Source: Hemibagrus wyckioides (taxonomy: Eukaryota > Chordata > Actinopteri > Siluriformes > Bagridae). From it: DNA of 64,000 nucleotides. The position numbers and the translations under genes are program-made. Under the pieces are notes generated by a model. That model was not told the DNA's origin and did no database searches. It was given only the letters and a program-made list of their open reading frames with translations. The DNA lies in the NCBI RefSeq assembly GCF_019097595.1, contig NC_080726.1, positions 11,487,705-11,551,704 on the forward strand. Direction: 5' to 3'. Each line of letters starts with the position of its first letter. Position 1 is the stretch's first letter. Of this stretch, positions 1-13,105 are shown one piece after another.

Positions 1-200
1 CGAACTATCCGAAACAACGTCAAGCAAAGCACTCGGTCAGGACAGGCACAGGTCAGTCCAATCACAAATAGGACTATAGGCAAAAATCATGGTTCGAAAG
101 GCAGGAGTGAAAAACAGATAATCTAGATCAGAAAGACGGGTTCGGTAAACTCAGGGAGACAAAGTACTGAAACAGAGGTGTTTATGACCAGCGCTAAGCC
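1..200. repeat. degenerate dispersed repeat fragment
   Basis: It is rich in CAGG/AGGTCAG/AACAGATAA-type words spaced irregularly (for example acaggcacaggtcag near 42 and atcatggttcgaaaggcagg near 87). This is typical of a common teleost interspersed repeat, and similar wording recurs at 20790-21010. The family is not assigned and the left end is cut by the window. Confidence 0.4.
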
Positions 201-977
201 AAATATACATAAGTGAACACAGTTAGAAGGATGTTTTAGATGACTAGGTACGAGGAAGTGCAGCAGGTTGTGGAGAAGATGAGTCCAAGGGAAGCCATAT
301 TATGTAGGCTGCAGTGAACTGTGTGAAACTTCTACTTCTAGTCTGTAATGTCCAGGGATATGAAGTCGTGCAGTGTTACAGTTGTGTCATGTTCTAATTG
401 TGCCAGCTCTTTGCTACCATGATGCATTATGAAGGGTAATGTATTTACATTATGGCTGTTGTGACTTACATGATCAAATGCATAAAAAATCCACATTTGA
501 ATGTTAAAAAAATCTTATTAGGTATTTAAGATAACATTGTAATCATCAATTAGTTCATTCCTATCAGACTTTTTTCTGTAGATGAAGATAGAATGTAAAA
601 CCAAGTTAAACATCAGTGGGTATATAAGTAAAAACTAATCTAGGACTGAATTTTTTGAAAAAAACTAAAAATAAAGGTTGATACTGTGTTGAATTGTGCT
701 ACTATGTGTGTGGCAGTGTAAAATTACAGGATCATTAATATTCACATGCAGTTTTAAAGGAATTTACTCTAGCCTGCAGTGCTTATTTCTCATCAGAGAA
801 GTTTGGTACTGTTGATTTTCTTCATATTATTCATAAAACTCAGATTATGAGATTTTCTGCATCGGCGCAGGATTTTTCAAGAGAGAATCGCAATGCATTG
901 AAGAATTGATTACTTTCTCCATTCGCGCTATTTTCACCTAATTTGCTTATATTCCAGGTTTATGACTTAGTAAGGCT

Positions 978-1303
978 GCTCTTACCTTTCATCATCATCA
1001 TCATCCACCTTCTCGTTCTCCTCATCCTCCTCTTCCCCCTCATCATTATCATAATGCGCCTCCGCCTCATCCTCCTCATTATCATCCTCCTCCTCCCTTT
1101 CATCGTCAGCATCCTCCACCTCCTCCTCCTCTTCATTATCATCACCATTCTCCTCCTCATTATCATCATCCTAATCATCCTCCTCCTCATCATCATCCTC
1201 CACCTTCTCCTCCTCCTCCTCTTCAACATCATCATCCTCCTCATTATTGTCTTCATTCTCTTCCTCCTCCTCCTTTTCATCCTCCTTATCCTCCTCCTTT
1301 GCT
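978..1303 (+). repeat. pyrimidine-rich trinucleotide array (CCT/CAT)n
   Basis: About 325 bp of irregular TCC, TCA and TTC triplets gives an almost purine-free + strand apart from scattered A. It translates as Leu/Ile/His strings on the + strand and Arg/Met strings on the - strand, so the long ORFs in it are artefacts. A sister array lies at 2317-2628. Confidence 0.9.
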
Positions 1304-2316
1304 GTTTTTCATATAATGTAAACCATGCCACTCCACACTGCAAGTGAAACTTGAATGTTGTTTAACACAGCATTCGGCGAGTTAGGTGAGTGAGAGCATG
1401 TCGGGAGAGAACGGCAGGACACCTGTGCAGACTCAGTGTTCAGCTCACCTCTTTTTCTTTCCTTACCGAGTAGTTTATTAGGCTGTCAGGGCGAGGCATC
1501 TTTTTGCCTGTCTACTTTCAGAGCAGATGTACTGTAGCTGAGCGAAATCTGGAGCACAGCTTTTGCCCTCCATTTTTATGGCCGTGATAAAAGAGAGAGC
1601 AGGCTGGAATTGACGGCACACCATTGTCTGGGACTGCTCCGAATGAGCATCATCGGAGGCAATCAGAGCCCACGCTGTCACCACAGAGCTGTTAGAACAC
1701 GAGTCCCTGCCCTGTTCGGCACACTTTTCTCCTCAGACAAACTCGTCCGCTCTGGAGTTTTTCACCCTTTGGCGTAGTGGAACTGTAATTGGTTCCCTGT
1801 TACAGCTACACCACTACTTTCCCGGTGAGGTATCTCCCGAAAGCATATGGATGAGACTCTTGATGTTGTGTTTCTTGATGCACGGTGTTGTATGCAGGCT
1901 TAGATTTATTCAGCAGCTGAGTAGAGCAGATTTGATTTTGAACTCCAATTGAATAGATGCTCATCGAGGCGAGTATTTATGAAGTGCTTTTGTCATTCAG
2001 ACCTCAGACTGTGACCTAAAGTTCTACTAGAATATCATCTTATCTAGTTAAGTCCATTTTTAATGCCATGCCTCCACACATACAGTACATATACAATACA
2101 CTGAGGAAGAAATGTCTACTGACCTGGGGGAAAAAACCCTTATATTTTATATGATATATATTTTCTACTATTTCTGAAAACGATTTCTTAACCAAGTTAT
2201 ATCCTGTTTCTCCACAAAAGTGAAAAGGGAGAATATTTAAAGATCTTCGGAACATGACAATTTACGGTACAGTAAGGAGTCGCTTACATAAGTCATTTAA
2301 TGAACAGGAGGCACAT

Positions 2317-2628
2317 CTTCCTCCTCCTCCTCATCATCGTCATTCTCATTTTCCTCCTTCTCTTCCTCCCCCTCCCCCTCATCATCATTATCCTCCTCCT
2401 TCTCCTCCTCATTATCCTCCTCCTCATCATCCACCTCCTCATCCTACTCCTCATCATCATCATCCACATCCTCCTTCACCTCCTCCCCCTCATCATCATC
2501 ATCATCCTCCTCATCCTCCTCCTCATTATCATCCTTTTCCTCCTCCTCCTCCTCATCAACCTCCTTATCTTCTTATTCTCCTCCTCTTCCTTCTTATCCT
2601 CCTCCTCCTCCTCATCATCGTTATGATC
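2317..2628 (+). repeat. second pyrimidine-rich trinucleotide array (CCT/CAT)n
   Basis: This has the same composition and strand asymmetry as 978-1303 (TCC/TCA/CAT triplets), about 310 bp long. The 141-codon ORF across it is a string of Pro, His and Ser and is not a credible protein. Confidence 0.9.
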
Positions 2629-4251
2629 ATGACTTCACCTGACTGCTCTCTGTTCATTCTTGCATCAGTGCTGAAATAATCTCTGATTAATTCAGTCTAT
2701 TTTGTTCTGACAGTTTTTTTTGTTTGTTTTTGTTTTATGTTTTTAGCATTACAGCTCTGCCTGCTGCCGCCTCGACAGTGTAAACAATGCTGCACGCGTA
2801 CCGCACAGTAATATATCCGCTGGTATTTTTAAGAAAATTTTTGTCTTGATATATTAATATTTCACTGTAGCATATATCCAAAAATCCTGCTCGAAGCACA
2901 TCATCCGCTGGAATAGAAATAGCACATTTAATGTTTTCAAGACTGCTGCATGGATATTAGACCTCCGAAATACAGTAGCTGTGGACACGAGTACATAACG
3001 TGACTATTGCAAAACACAGACAAGCACAAACCTACACTGACTCAGTGCAGACTGCTACAGTGTGTATTTTAGATTGCAGTCAGTGATCACAGTGCAGCCA
3101 GTCATCAGCGTGCAGCTGTGAGCTTCAGAATGACTTAACCTTGCCGTCTGCAGGTGATGGAAGATTGACAGCTCTGACATCCAGCAGCACTGAACCGAAA
3201 GCTGTACTCAGTAAAGATTATCCAGAAAAAACAAACAGCTCGTCATTTTCTACATGGCCTCATTCCAATTACCTTATGAAGCCAGATCGTCACGATAACT
3301 GCGTGACCATGATCACCGGATAATAAGCTGATTAAAAAGATCCAATTAGGTTTCTTTTTTTATATTATTTTAATGCTGGTCATACCAGAAAGTGTGTCCA
3401 AGTCATCTGAGAGTGATCTTGTTTTATTCTTCTTGATGCTGCTTGAAGAACTATAAAAAATCAGGGCAGATTTTGAAATTAATCCAAGTCTCTGACGCAG
3501 TTTTCAGCACTGACTCTTTTCTGATTCGTCCCTCTCTTCTGCTGATGTAACTCCTGAAAAAGGAAGGACTGTTATTTTAAAATGTACTTCAGTGTTTTGA
3601 AGTCCCACATGAACCTTCCGTTTTCAATTACATCCAGATAGGTGTGAGTACAGCAGCTCAGAAAAGCAGTGATAGATTAGCTGCTGATACGATGGGTTTT
3701 GCCGGTGTTTTCTTTTTTTTTTCGACAGCCCGGAAACGTCCTGCGCTATTATTAGCAACATGCTATATCTTCTGACTGAGAAAAGGAGTGACTTAGCATT
3801 GACAAGAAGTCTTGCTTATATTTATGGCCTCGTCACAGGCACGGTATAAATGAAATATGTATGAGATCTGTAAATGCGAAGACTAATATTAGACCTTTTA
3901 TGCATATGTGATGCAAAACAGAGAAATATTTGAGATTACTTAATAGGGAATAGTATAGCAAATTGTTGTGTATTTATGTGTTTTTCTTTTACCTACCATT
4001 GTCCACTGGGATCACCACAGGACCGGCACTGACCAGATATTATTTAGGTAGCAGACCATTTTTAGCACAGCAGTGAACCTGGATATAACTGCTGTTAAAA
4101 AAAAACCCTGAAAAAAGTATCCCGCCAACTGCAGTGCTGTAGTCAGACACTAACGAAGGGCTGGAAGTTGATTAACACACAGCAGTGTGACCTGGCAGAG
4201 CATTCCAGCAGATCAAACCGAGCACACAAACACAATGAAAACAAACACAAT

Positions 4252-4252
<1 letters not shown>

Positions 4253-4285
<33 letters not shown>
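4253..4285 (+). repeat. (GA)n microsatellite
   Basis: Uninterrupted AG/GA dinucleotides, about 16 units. A (CA)n run followed by GA-rich sequence lies 470 bp further at 4755-4799. Confidence 0.95.
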
Positions 4286-4287
<2 letters not shown>

Positions 4288-4754
4288 TTTAGGACACTAA
4301 TCAAGAAGCATCACTTCACAATTGTTTTATTTACAGCCATAATTTAAGTTCATTGCTAAGAAATAGTATCTAAGTACACTCCTACCAAGTGCCGGTTGCA
4401 CACACACTACCACTGTGTCACTACCATGTCAGTCAGTGATGTAATTTGCTGCAATATCAGGATCATATTGTCATACCGCACAGCATAGGCCTAATACTCG
4501 ACTGCCACTCGGCTACACTGTCAGATGCTGTCTCGATATAAGTATTTTGTTTAGGGAAAAATAGCAAATGAATGATGTAAATGTAAAATGTATAGCGGGA
4601 GGTCTAAATGTGCTTCGTCTCAGTGAAGGAAGTATAGTTTGCAAGCATCTAGCATGCTGCTCAGACAAACAGAGAGCCATGAAAAACATATGATGCCATA
4701 CTGCTGAAAAATAGCGTGTGGCAGGGGAATAGGCCTCGGCACTCAGCCTTGACG

Positions 4755-4799
4755 CACACACACACACACACACAGAGAGGGAGAGGGAGAGAGAGAGAG
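4755..4799 (+). repeat. (CA)n then (GA)n compound microsatellite
   Basis: CA dinucleotides (4755-4774) switch to GAGAGGGAGAGG-type sequence and then (GA)n. Confidence 0.9.
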
Positions 4800-5679
4800 C
4801 CCAGGGATAAGATGCATTTTTTAAGGCAGCATCTCTGCTAGCACATTGCTAGTGTATTTTTAAACCGCTGCAGCGTGTAAAGCTGAAATGCTACATGCAC
4901 TCTCCACTGGTAATGAAAACATATATGAGACTCCCAGCACTGATCTTCTGGTTTGTAAGCACAGGACCATGCCTTAGAGGTAGGAGAAAAGGAGATGGAG
5001 AAGTGTGAGCAGTTCTATGCTTCAGCAATCTCATTGCGAGTCATGGAGCTCAGGGATTGGGCACTACGGCTCGTGCCTTCTCTGCTCCGGCTCCAGTCAG
5101 GATCATGTTTTTTTGGAGTTTGAGTAACCGGTCATGCCGGGTTGGCCTCCAGTGCTGCTGGGATTACACACCGTTGATTATTGCTTAGTTGGTTTTAGGA
5201 CGGCTCTCACCCTCAACTGTGGCTGTAAATCAGAGGCCCGGCCCAGTCAGGCCAGCATAATAAGCAGTAATTACACTCTAATGAGCCACGATGCCATGAA
5301 AACACACACCAGTTCCCTAGCCACGAGCACCCACTGCTTTTTTTTTCGCCATGGTGACCCACACATTTCTTTTAGTCTCTCTGTGTCTCACTCCTGCTGT
5401 CACTCTTATTTATTCCTTTTCTCATTCGCTCCTTGGCTCATTTGCTCTCCAAGGATTAAGAGGGGCAGCTGAAGTCAAGATTGTTTATTTCCTCCGGTTC
5501 CAGGCGTGATCTGTGATATTTGAGCATCTCACACGTTAATGCGTGCTCGCTCCCCTTTAAACGCACACCATCCAGCGTACTCCCCTCTGACATATCCTCC
5601 CACCTGTGCTAGCATGGCATAGGCCTCTCTTGAAAGCAATTTATGCCTCCTTTTGGTCGTGTTAATGAATAACCTGACG

Positions 5680-6004
5680 TTGTTTTTTTTTTTTTTTTTT
5701 TTTTGCTGAACAGCGTGCTGTTAACGTTTCATGATTCCAGCCAAGGTCAGGGATGTACATCAGTGAGTAAAGTGAATAAATGTACCTCGTACATACTCCC
5801 TATTCACCAGTGCCACCCCCTCCATTATTTACTGGGATGGATTGAAAGCATTACAGCAGCTGTAGGCCTACTCCCTTGCTCTCTTACACTCTTACTCTCT
5901 CCCTTTCTCTCAGCCTCTCCCTCTCACTCCCTCCCTCTCTCTCTCTCTCTCTCTTTCGCTCCCTCTCTTTCCCCCTTTACCTCTCTCTCTCTCTCTTTTT
6001 CTCT
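5680..6004 (+). repeat. poly(T) run and CT-rich tract
   Basis: A poly(T) run spans 5681-5704. From 5878 to 6004 the + strand is nearly pure pyrimidine with CTCTCT and CCCTCT blocks. The ORF across it (5703-6170) reads Ser/Leu/Pro repeats and is not regarded as a gene. Confidence 0.8.
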
Positions 6005-7179
6005 GCTCTCTGTGCCTGAAACCTACAATGTCAGGAAAGTGATTAGTCAGAAGGAGAGTAGAGCAGCAGCAGGTCTCTGCTACTTTTTGTTTACGTTAAG
6101 GCTTTTACCAGTTCTGTTTTTATGTGCTGCCAGACTTCCCTGTTTGATCCTGGAAGCAGGAGGGCTCTGAATAACACAACCCCTCTCGTGTACACACACA
6201 CACGCTCAAATGTGTGACACAAACCCCCACCAGACACACTGCTATGCCTCCTCTACCCATTCTCGCCTGTTAAAAACACACTGTTCTCAGAACCGAGCAG
6301 GGATGTGAAAGCGTCTTTGCGAAGGCAGTGAGTGCTGCTTTCAGGCCACTCCTTAGATCTGGATAGACCGAATCCCAGTCGGGTTCTGCAGTTCTGTTAT
6401 GACTCGGTGTAAATAGGTTTATGTGAAGACAATGGCTCCTAACCTATAATTGTTTTTCCTGACGTAATACACCTGATTCTGGTAGTCAGCTAATTAACAG
6501 CTCCTTCGTGAGTTGATGTTGGTGTGTTAGAACACGGACGAGGGCAGAAACTAGTCTCCAGCTGCTGCCATAATGGAGGTTTTCACACAAGCGTTTGTAA
6601 TTTTAAGCATATTTCTGAATAGCTATATAATGTTTAATAAATACTGTAATAAAATAATAATTTGTTTAATAAAAATGATACATATTAATGTGTGTAATAC
6701 AAAGTGATCTCAATGCACTATAGTAAAAAGTGGTTTCAGTCACTATTTATTACTTCGTTAATCTACTAGTAATATTTTTTGTCGGATATTTTCAAGTGTT
6801 TAGTATAGACATAAGATTTACTTTGGCATGGGTAGGATACATCAGCATGGTACTCTTGTAACTAAACAAATCCTTTTATTTTAGTTTAGATGTGTGATGA
6901 ATGTTAAAGCGAATAAATAAATCAATATCTGGTGATTTAAAGTTCAAATAGAATGAAGTAGGATGAAAATCTCAAGTACCGTCTACATTGAGTTCTCTGA
7001 AATTTCATATGGGAGAGGTTTTGGCACTGCTCCTTTTATACAAAATGTCTTTTAAAGCTCATCCTCTATTATCTAAATATCTCCCAGTTTTATTACACAA
7101 AGTATACAAGTGCTATTTCTGGATCTAGTCCATCCCTGCTTTGCCCAAGGCTTAAAAAAACGTCAATAACCCTAAGAAA

Positions 7180-7985
7180 ACAAAATGCTGTCCACTCATC
7201 TTAGCTAGCTAGTCATTAGCAGTGAATATGAATATTTATAAAAGGCTTAAAATTCCTCTCAGAAATTATATTATTTGAGCTAGCTATGTAACATTGAATA
7301 CCAAATATGAACATTTATAAATATGGCTTAATTCTCCTCTGAGAAATCCTGTGAACTTTTACACTAATTTATATTAGTATTTAGCTAGTTTTGGAAGTGA
7401 ATATATAAACATGGCCTAGCTTTTCTCTCAGAAATTTTGTCATGTTATCTTATTTTAGCTAGAAAGCTTCAAATGGCAGTTTATATACATGTTTAGAAAT
7501 AATACTTTCAAATTCCTCTCAGAATTTTTTTTTTTTGTCAAATTGTCTTATTTTAGCTAGCAGTGTAGCATTGGTACTAAATATGAACATTTAATATTAA
7601 TATGCCTTAATTTTCATCTCAGGAATCATGTCAAATTAGTTTATTTTGCCAGCAATGTAACACTAGTATTAAATATTACACATATGCCATAATGTTCCTC
7701 TCAAAAATCCTGCCAAATTATCTTATTTGAGCTAGCTATGTAATATTCATAGAAAATATGAATATTTATAAATATGCCTTAATTGTCCTCTATCAAAATC
7801 CTGTGGCATTCATTTATATTAGTATTTAGCCAGCTTTGGCAGTGAATATATAAACATGGCCTAAATTTTCTCTCAGAAATCATGTCAAATTATCTTATTT
7901 TACCTAGCAATGTAGCACTGATACTAAATATGAAACGTTATAAATATGCCATAATGTTCCTCTCAGAAATCCTGTCAAATTATCT
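7180..7985 (+). repeat. diverged tandem array of about 90-bp units
   Basis: A unit containing TTAGCTAGC, AATATGAACATTTATAAATA, GCCTTAAT and CCTCTCAGAAATCCTGTC recurs about nine times. The CTCAGAAAT-like core is seen near 7258, 7338, 7427, 7518, 7618, 7698, 7790, 7872 and 7962, so spacing is about 80-100 bp. Units separated by five steps are more alike than neighbours, giving a higher-order period of about 450 bp. No coding potential is seen. Confidence 0.85.
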
Positions 7986-9263
7986 AGCATAATTTAGCAT
8001 TAAGGCGCTACTAGCATTAGGCGCTATTAGCATACATAGAAAAAAAAAACCCAGACATTTCTTTGTGCACCTCCTCACCATGTTGTATTCTCTTCTGGTA
8101 TCCTGTTAGGTCATAGTTGTGGGATCCTATATACATAGTGGAAATCTGAGAGTGAATTGTTTAAGCATGAGAGCTAGCATTAATTTATTTATCTAGCATG
8201 TGACCAGCACCATGTGTTTATTGACCTCCTAAAGGCAGCTGATTCCATGTAAGCTTCTTACGTTTTAAGCTCAACATATTGCATCCATTTTCATTATGTT
8301 TGCCTGAGGTAGAATTTCACAAGCATGCTGATGGGTCACGCATGAGAGTGCCCAGTGCTGGTAAGCTTACCCTGACTGCGCAAAGCGTTCCCTTTTCCCG
8401 TGGCGCGCAGTCTCATATGGTCAAGTCTCTCGACAATTGTTGTTGTACTTTAACAAATTCTATTCATCAGTGTAATCATCTCCAGAAGTTTATCATAATC
8501 TGAACCATCGGTTGAGCACCACACACTTGTTTCCATCGCTTAAGGGAAAAGAACGATATTATTCTGAATGCCAAACCACAAAATGGCTCCGATGGCAGAT
8601 AATAGTGCTGGATCTTTGTGTCTGCATTGGAGGACTGAATAATTCCACTTAGCTCAGATTGCTGAATGAATAGATCTGCTGAACGAAAACCAGCCTGCTT
8701 TGACTAATTGCATTTTTTACTTTTTTTTTTTTTTTTTGAGATATAATTATAGCTTTGGATTTTAAAGCTTTGCCTTTTTACAGTTTGCAGGACCAAAAGC
8801 ATATCAAGTTTCACGATTTTCTAATAACTGAGTCTAAAGGCTGAGTCACTGACTGTATTATTGAGATGTTTTACCGCTCTAGAAGCCAAAATCAACAACA
8901 TCTGAAACTGTGTCATAGGTTGAAACAAATAGTATGGAAGTACTGGGCTTTATCCAGACTTGTACAGCGTAGATATGAGCCTCAGAAGTGACTTGCTAAT
9001 TAATCACTAATCCCATATTGACACATTCATATTCCACACACCAATTTACTACCATATGTGCACTGTATGCACAAAATATGTCCTGACTGACCAGATATGC
9101 GTATTTATAAGCCAATTTATAAGCACTGGGATTTTAAAGGGAAATAAAGCATTTCAAGAATAAAGGTGATGAAGTTCAAGAGAGAAAGAAAAACTTGCCA
9201 TAGTCATAAGAGATGTATGGGTAATGTAATGTAATGAAGAATGTAATGGTTTTTGGTAGAGAT

Positions 9264-9323
9264 TCTTCTTCTTCTTCTTCTTCTTCTTCTTCTTCTTCTT
9301 CTCCTTCTTCTTCTTGTTCTTCC
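9264..9323 (+). repeat. (TTC)n microsatellite
   Basis: TTC/TCT triplets, with a CTC and a TTG interruption near the 3' end. The Lys-rich antisense ORF at 9154-9387 is a product of this repeat. Confidence 0.95.
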
Positions 9324-12110
9324 TGTGATAGTAGTATAGATTATTATAGATGATAGTAGTATAGATTATAGATGGTTTTAACCACAAATAATGGTTGTTC
9401 TACTGTCTAGGGAATTTCTTTTTAATGTATTTGATTATATACAATAATTTAATTAATGGGTCAGATACCCTTATTGATCAACTTTATTGTACACTATCCT
9501 ATTGTGTAATATACAAACATCTTTTTAAGTACACTTACCCACTGGTCCACAGGAAGTGTTTTACAGTGAAACTTGTATCAGTCATTTCTCTTTCTCTCTC
9601 AGCTTTAATAGCTGTGTTGGTTAATGGCATTCACATTGTTTGGTTGGAGTGCAGAAGGTGCGTCATTTCTCAAGCTCCCTGTCCTAGTGTTGAGCAGCTA
9701 CTCCTGCACAAATAGGTTTACTAGCTGCAGAACTCAGCACCCTGATGGTTGGAGTGTCTGGATGGATAGAGGGTACTTCATCGCTTTAATGAAAAAAGCA
9801 AAGTTGGAGTTTGTCCATGAGAGAGAGTGTATATAGGTGTTTTTTAGAGGATATCTTTACCAATGTTCTTTTTTTAAGGAAAAGGAAATATGAAGTATGT
9901 TTTCATTATACAAGCTTTATGTTGTAGTCTAATGATATTGCATTACAGGGGCAGAGAATATGAACCAAAACCCTAGAGACAGAAAAAGCAGACTACAAAA
10001 TATACCTTTTAGTGCCCTTTGTTTTGGACAGCCAAAGGTTTGAAAGTAAACTTAACAGGTAGGATAATAAGGTGTAATTTGCCTCTAGGGACAACAGTAA
10101 GTTAAGAAGAACACGCATACAGTTTACCTCTGTTTACATTCCATCCGAATTTTTACACATTTTGTATGACAAAGTAAAGGAGAAATAACAGTGAATGTGA
10201 TATTACTGAGGTAAACTATTTTCATATTTTTTTTACACATTGCAAATTCCTGCAGATATGTTACCTTCCTTTACATTTCTTCTGTCAGTCATATTCTGTT
10301 ATTTTAGACACCTTGTACAACAGGGCATAAATCCAAGGTTTTCAGCTTCTTGGCATCCTGTTTTTAGCCGCCACGGAACTCCAGGGATTAGATAAAAACA
10401 GATGCGTCTCCATTTTTTTTTTATGCCAGTTTATTCATACCTCCAAATGTTCTATCAAAGAGAAACAAAAGTGAGAATGTTCTCTTAGTTTTTCAACAAA
10501 CCTGAGCTTAAATCTTAACGGCAACATGCCAGTCAGTCACGGCTCTGCTTTCAAATGTATGTATTTGCACTAGGCGCCAGCTGTCATAGTGTTTGTGATG
10601 CCAGTTGCTTTATTGAAAAGAGCGGATCGCTTTCCCATGGCCTTAAAGTTACAACCTTGCACATACCAGCCGTCCAACTACAACACGAAGGCATACGCGC
10701 AAGGGCGTGGAGGATGTTTCGCTGAGGCCAACTCTCTTGGAATTAAGACAATGCCTGTATACAACCCCCGAATTTCACCATAAGGCCTTAAATGCATTAG
10801 CATAGGCCAGAGAACCTTCATTAAATGCTAAAAATTAGTAACCCAGAAGCAAACGGCTCTGCAATGCAGAATCAGCAGCTGAAGGGCTCCCTCGGGTCTT
10901 TAAGAGAAAGGCTGTTTTTGTCAATGACCGGGGTCCATGCTCCGAGGTCTCCCAGCCATTAATCACAACCATCTTTTTAGCTGTCAGTCCATACAAAAGG
11001 TGACCCCTCTGCCACAATGCGCTTGACAATAAAGAGCCTATTGAAGGAGGGGGATACGACTGTGGACTGCAAGTCTAACTCAATACATTTATAGTATACT
11101 AGCCTTAAAGAGCTCTATACTCATCTACCTGATGAGAACGTTCTGAACAGAGATGAGAAAATACAATTTTTTTTCTACGACACTAGCAGATTTACACTTC
11201 CCAATTTTGTAGATGTTTAACCAGCACTCATAAAGCACACTGAGTTATGATTCTGTTGATGATCACCAGTTGCAAAGCTGCAATCCGTATAAAACTCATA
11301 AGACGGTGAATCCGTTTACTAGCCGTTTAGGACAGCATCCTCCAGCCCATAGAAGGACTATGACTCTCAGCTGAATCCTGATAATTCACCCCTCTGCTGC
11401 ATGACACACTCGATTTGGAGGCCAGAATTTGCAGAGAGCTTGACTGAAGCAAATTAAATGAATCAAGTGGGGAAATCTCTCCACTTTAACCAAACCCCAG
11501 AGAAAACAATGACCCAGCCTCTAATCAACTTTATAAATCCACATCGACATGCTCTAAGCCTGTTCATGGTCACGCAATACCATGTGATTACCTGCTGGAG
11601 GAGCAGAGGGAGCCCTATAAATCGCTGTCCACACCCATAAGCTCACCGAGGCACCATTTCATTGCTGAAGCCAAGCAATTCATCTCAGCGCCTCTGCCAT
11701 TTTGTTTTCACTCAGCCTCCAGCTACTTTATATTGCGCAATTACATTAGCATGCAAACTGTTGCATGGCTAGCTTCCATAACAACACGCCGTGACATCTT
11801 CGCAGTGTCGCAGTTTGGTTAAGGTTCTTCCTCCAGAGGTTTATCAAGTATTTTTTACTTGTTTCACCACACACAAGAGGGTTTTCTTTTCCTTATCAAA
11901 TACAAAACACAAATACACACAACTAGATAAAAATGTGCAACAGATTAGCATATTATACAGAAACATAGCGATCACACAGAACTGCAGAAATGATGACTGG
12001 AAGTACCTACTCAGTGAGGCATGAGATTCGTTTTCCAGAACCTTCCAACTGACTGTCCCCCAGTGGAGGAATGAACTCAGACTGGACAGAAGAATCGGTT
12101 ACTATCCTCA

Positions 12111-12217
12111 AAAAAAAAAAAAAAAAATTAATTAAATAATAATAATAATAAGAAGAAAAAGAAAAACAGCTAAAAAAAATCCACCTCTTCAATGCAATAA
12201 TAATAATAATAATAATA

Positions 12218-12262
<45 letters not shown>
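12111..12262 (+). repeat. A-rich run and palindromic (AAT)n(ATT)n microsatellite
   Basis: A poly(A) run at 12110-12127 is followed by AAT triplets. From 12196, eight AAT units turn into about fourteen ATT units, so the two halves are self-complementary. The antisense Ile-rich ORF here is an artefact. Confidence 0.92.
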
Positions 12263-12371
12263 AAAAAGAAAAAAAAAACTACCACTTCTAACTCTCTGCC
12301 TCTTGCTTTCAATTAAATAATCTTGTATGGTATTACTAATTGTATAGTCGTCTGCTTGATAGATCGCTTTG

Positions 12372-12436
12372 CTTGTATTTCCTCATTTGTATGTCACTTT
12401 ATATAAAAGCATCTGCTAAATGAATAAATATAAATG
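12372..12436 (+). repeat. SINE 3' tail fragment
   Basis: The words CTTGTATTTCCTCATTTGTA, GTCACTTTATATAAAAGC and ATCTGCTAAATGAATAAA match the widespread fish SINE tail (GTCGCTTTGGATAAAAGC, GTCTGCTAAATG). No tRNA-like head is seen upstream, so this looks 5'-truncated. Confidence 0.7.
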
Positions 12437-13105
12437 TGATGATGCTATTAGCTTAAATACTTTTTCCATGTATGCTTGTATTTATTTTAATTCTCTTACA
12501 TATTTTAGGGATTTGATGGTTCACGCCTTGTCGGTGAACACCGCTACAGTTTTTATATTTCTGATTAGAGTTGATGGACTACAGTATTGTTCTGAACCAT
12601 GGAAGGACACCTGTCACTTAAAAAGCAGCTGAAAGTGCACCATTTCTCTCTGACGATCATAAAAAGGGGAGAAAAAAGGGAGTGGGGTGGAGTGAGGTGG
12701 GAGGTATTTGTGACAGGGCTCAAACCATAAAGTTTATGGCCACAAGATTTGTTGCGCTGTATTTTATCAAAATGAATCCCACTAGCTGCCTGTGCTGGGT
12801 GCTTCTGTGTTTTTATCAAAGCCACAGAAATACTGAGATGAAGGTTCGGGCTGGAAAAGGGATAAGCGCCAAGCTGAGGATCATCTAAAGAAAGGCATTG
12901 TTTGATTTTGCTTACTCTCATCACATACAGAGTTATCAATGACATGAAATAGCACAAAAATATATTTGAGCGGATGCCTGGATATGTTTGTCTGAATTTG
13001 CATTTGTCTGAAGATACTGAAAGAAAAATGTGAAACTTCATTTTCTTTTCTTCACGATACTTTTGCCATGTTTGGGGAGTTAACTTCATCAGAGACATAA
13101 AAATT

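Noticed and set aside
2254..2679. Pro/His-rich ORF of 141 codons
   Set aside because: It lies wholly over the CCT/CAT array, and the overlapping frame (2300-2626) is equally open.
12565..13098. Antisense ORF of 177 codons
   Set aside because: No recognisable domain or repeat-free similarity; one of many chance frames in 64 kb.
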